16,605 nt of DNA from contig JAEYOL010000272.1 in assembly GCA_023411775.1 (NCBI GenBank), positions 1 to 16,605 on the forward strand. The letters run 5' to 3'. The translations under genes and the position numbers were made by a program. The DNA is from Bacteroidota bacterium. GTDB taxonomy: Bacteria > Bacteroidota > Bacteroidia > Chitinophagales > Chitinophagaceae. Every line of letters starts with the position of its first letter. Position 1 is the stretch's first letter. Positions 14,766 to 16,605 of this stretch are shown piece by piece. The notes beneath the pieces are model-generated. The model saw nothing but the letters and a program-made list of their open reading frames with translations. It had not been told where the DNA came from and did not search any database.

Positions 14766-16085
14766 CTAGAACGGCTTCTTAATGTTGTATTTCTGGTTAT
14801 AGCGCTCGTTGAGAAGTTTGTGTTTATCGGTCAGGTCGATCTTACGTCCCTGGATAAATGCATCAGTCACTACACTGGTCCTCATATCCAGGATATCGCC
14901 TTCGCTGATCACGATATTGGCATCTTTTCCCTCTTCCAGGCTTCCGGTCTTGTCGGCTACACCGAGGATCTTAGCTGCATTAAGAGTGATCGCCTGGAGT
15001 GCTTCCTCCTGGGTAAGACCATAAGCGGCGGCAGTTCCCGCATTGAATGCGAGGTTACGTCCGCGGGTCTGGCCGTCATCATCGGAAATCGAAAAGAGTA
15101 CGCCGGCTTTTTGGAGAGCTGCGGCGGTTTTGTAAGGCTGATCCACATCGTCATCATCGAGTGTCGGTAAACTGTGAGACGACTGGAGAACAACCGCCAC
15201 ATTGTTTTCTTTCAACAGGTCGGCAACCTGCCAGCTATCGCTTCCGCCCACTATTACGAGGTCAAAACCAAACTCTTTTGCCAGGTCCATGGCCACCAGG
15301 ATCTGGCGGGCAGTATTTGCATGGACATATAATTTCTGGTTTTTGTCGAACAGTTTTTTTGTTGCTTCAAACTTAATATTGGTCACGTCTTTTGAAGGCG
15401 CCGCATGATATGCTTTTGCTTCACGGAAAAAAGTTTTCACCTCTTCCATTTTGTCCAGGCCTTCTTTCACTGGGTCCGAATTAGACTGTGGTCCTCTTCC
15501 AAATCCACCCCCACGGCCAAACCGGGGACGTGCCATCAGGGCAGGCATGTATAGATGCATACCCGCATCGGTCTGGTAGGCAGCGTCCTGCCAGTTCCAG
15601 GCATCCAGTTGCACGACAGATGATGAACCTGCAAGCAGGCTGCCCTGGGGCACTATGTTCGCCAGCAGGATACCATTCGAACGAAGCGTATTGATGACGC
15701 GGGAGTCTGCATCATAAGCAACGATGGAACGAATGCTGGGGTTCATATCCCCTATCTCTCTTACATCACTTGTCGCTCTTACTGCTGAGATTTCGAGCAA
15801 ACCGAGATTACTCACTGGTAAAATAAGACCGGGATATACATGTTTGCCTTTGGCATCGATGACCACGGCATCCCCGGCTGGAACTTCAACAGCAGTTCCA
15901 ACTTTTTCAATTTTACCATTGCTGATCTTTATCGTCCCGTTTTCAATCACCTTACCGTTACCCACGTGGATAGTAGCGTTTTTAATATAGGTGACGCCTT
16001 TGGCTTCTTTTGCGGGATATACTGTTTCCTGTGCTTGCGCACCCAGTAAAATGAAACATGCAATTGCTAATAATATCTTTCGCAT
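14766..16085 (-). CDS. exported amidohydrolase-superfamily protein, metal site degenerate
   Basis: A 439-residue protein with a signal peptide (1-19, LLGAQAQ). It has the imidazolonepropionase-like framework: a beta-sandwich start with KNATIHVGNGKVIENGTIKISNGKI, the VYPGLI turn at 83-88, and a C-terminal part with EEALQAITLNAAKILGVADKTGSLEEGKDANIV. Active members carry HxH right after PGLI; here these positions are Val91 and Asn93. The helix-strand His near 280 is Gly (IVGGSDSW). His255 in VHANT and the Asp cluster SDDD at 334-337 remain. A short Gly/Arg-rich insert lies at about 186-199. It is probably a poor or inactive hydrolase, or one with a different metal site. It follows the next amidohydrolase gene by 11 bp, so the two are likely an operon and may work as a pair in the periplasm. 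Confidence 0.88.
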   Translation of the reverse strand: MRKILLAIACFILLGAQAQETVYPAKEAKGVTYIKNATIHVGNGKVIENGTIKISNGKIEKVGTAVEVPAGDAVVIDAKGKHVYPGLILPVSNLGLLEISAVRATSDVREIGDMNPSIRSIVAYDADSRVINTLRSNGILLANIVPQGSLLAGSSSVVQLDAWNWQDAAYQTDAGMHLYMPALMARPRFGRGGGFGRGPQSNSDPVKEGLDKMEEVKTFFREAKAYHAAPSKDVTNIKFEATKKLFDKNQKLYVHANTARQILVAMDLAKEFGFDLVIVGGSDSWQVADLLKENNVAVVLQSSHSLPTLDDDDVDQPYKTAAALQKAGVLFSISDDDGQTRGRNLAFNAGTAAAYGLTQEEALQAITLNAAKILGVADKTGSLEEGKDANIVISEGDILDMRTSVVTDAFIQGRKIDLTDKHKLLNERYNQKYNIKKPF

Positions 16086-16096
16086 TTGAGTTGGTT

Positions 16097-16605
16097 TTAG
16101 TCGTTTGTTAATTCTTCTGCATCGATAGTCAGCAGACCGTGGTTGTGCTGATGGTCGCTGCAGGTATGCATGATCCGGTAACTTGGCTGTGCGCGCTGCA
16201 TTGGGGCGCCGCTCCTTTTTTCACTGTTCATCTTGCGTATGATCCGGTTTCTTTCCCTGTCAACAGATGCCTGCAATTGTTCATCCTTCTGGCGATCGAA
16301 ATAAATAGTACCATCGACGATTGTATACAGGGATTTTGCATAAATGCTCAGCGGGTTGTCGCTCCAAACCACTACATCTGCATCCTTACCATTTTTCAGG
16401 CTACCTACCCTGTCATCTACGTGCAGCATCTTCGCGGGATTGAGCGTAACCATTTTCAACGCTTCTTCTTCCGTTACACCGCCATACTTTACAATCTTGG
16501 CTGCTTCCTGGTTGAGCCTGCGTGCCATTTCAGCATCGTCAGAATTTATGGCAACATTCAAACCTACCCGGTGCATGATAGCAGCATTATAAGGTATCGC
16601 ATCTT
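16097..16605 (-). CDS. amidohydrolase-superfamily protein, C-terminal part only (runs off the right edge)
   Basis: The last 169 residues of a longer protein whose start lies outside the window. Visible parts are the last barrel strand with the family Asp (VAINSDDAEM), then RRLNQEAAKIVKYGGVTEEEALKMVTLNPAKML and the returning beta-sandwich VGSLKNGKDADVVVWSDNPL. These are typical of the imidazolonepropionase-like branch. About 60 residues beyond the usual end carry a charged stretch and then HTCSDHQHNH, a compact His/Cys cluster that may bind metal. It lies just upstream of, and on the same strand as, the degenerate amidohydrolase. Substrate and activity cannot be told from this fragment. Confidence 0.85.
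   Translation of the reverse strand, partial: DAIPYNAAIMHRVGLNVAINSDDAEMARRLNQEAAKIVKYGGVTEEEALKMVTLNPAKMLHVDDRVGSLKNGKDADVVVWSDNPLSIYAKSLYTIVDGTIYFDRQKDEQLQASVDRERNRIIRKMNSEKRSGAPMQRAQPSYRIMHTCSDHQHNHGLLTIDAEELTND

Overview
The window looks like chromosome of a Bacteroidota species, most likely from the Chitinophagaceae or a close relative. Three things point there. SecA is long, with an enlarged central insert. Several intergenic regions carry promoter -7 elements of the TAnnTTTG type typical of this phylum. The SecA, LysA, GapA, Pgk, LemA and amidohydrolase sequences have a Bacteroidota-like character. I placed the organism by recognition, not by a database search. No tRNA, rRNA, insertion sequence, prophage or CRISPR array was found. 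Every gene except secA is on the minus strand.

Layout, left to right. 1-443: 5' part of a small exported protein of unknown function. 562-3010: a tight four-gene minus-strand cassette, transcribed as lemA-like, lemA-like, cytosolic TPM-domain protein, membrane TPM-domain protein with a Gly-rich tail. 3081-5407: glycolytic pair gapA then pgk, separated by 116 bp holding two inverted repeats. 5636-6724: membrane-bound class III nucleotide cyclase. 6945-8147: lysA (diaminopimelate decarboxylase). 8232-8933: scpB (chromosome segregation). 9108-9989: atpG (ATP synthase gamma), standing alone. 10151-10861: unknown lipoprotein. 10862-11134: divergent promoter region. 11135-14461: secA on the plus strand. 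14462-14765: a convergent intergenic region with a consensus promoter followed by a strong intrinsic terminator, which I read as a candidate small RNA of about 115 nt. 14766-16605: two consecutive amidohydrolase-superfamily genes, one degenerate at its metal site and the other cut by the window edge.

Most of the window is housekeeping: central glycolysis, lysine and peptidoglycan precursor synthesis, chromosome condensation, ATP synthesis and protein export. The less ordinary items are the duplicated LemA/TPM envelope cassette, the possible small RNA downstream of secA, a degenerate repeat with 7-bp phasing that starts at or near several stop codons, a terminator interleaved with a near-leaderless promoter in front of lysA, and the paired amidohydrolases in which one partner has lost canonical metal ligands. 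I see no clear new defence or mobile system.
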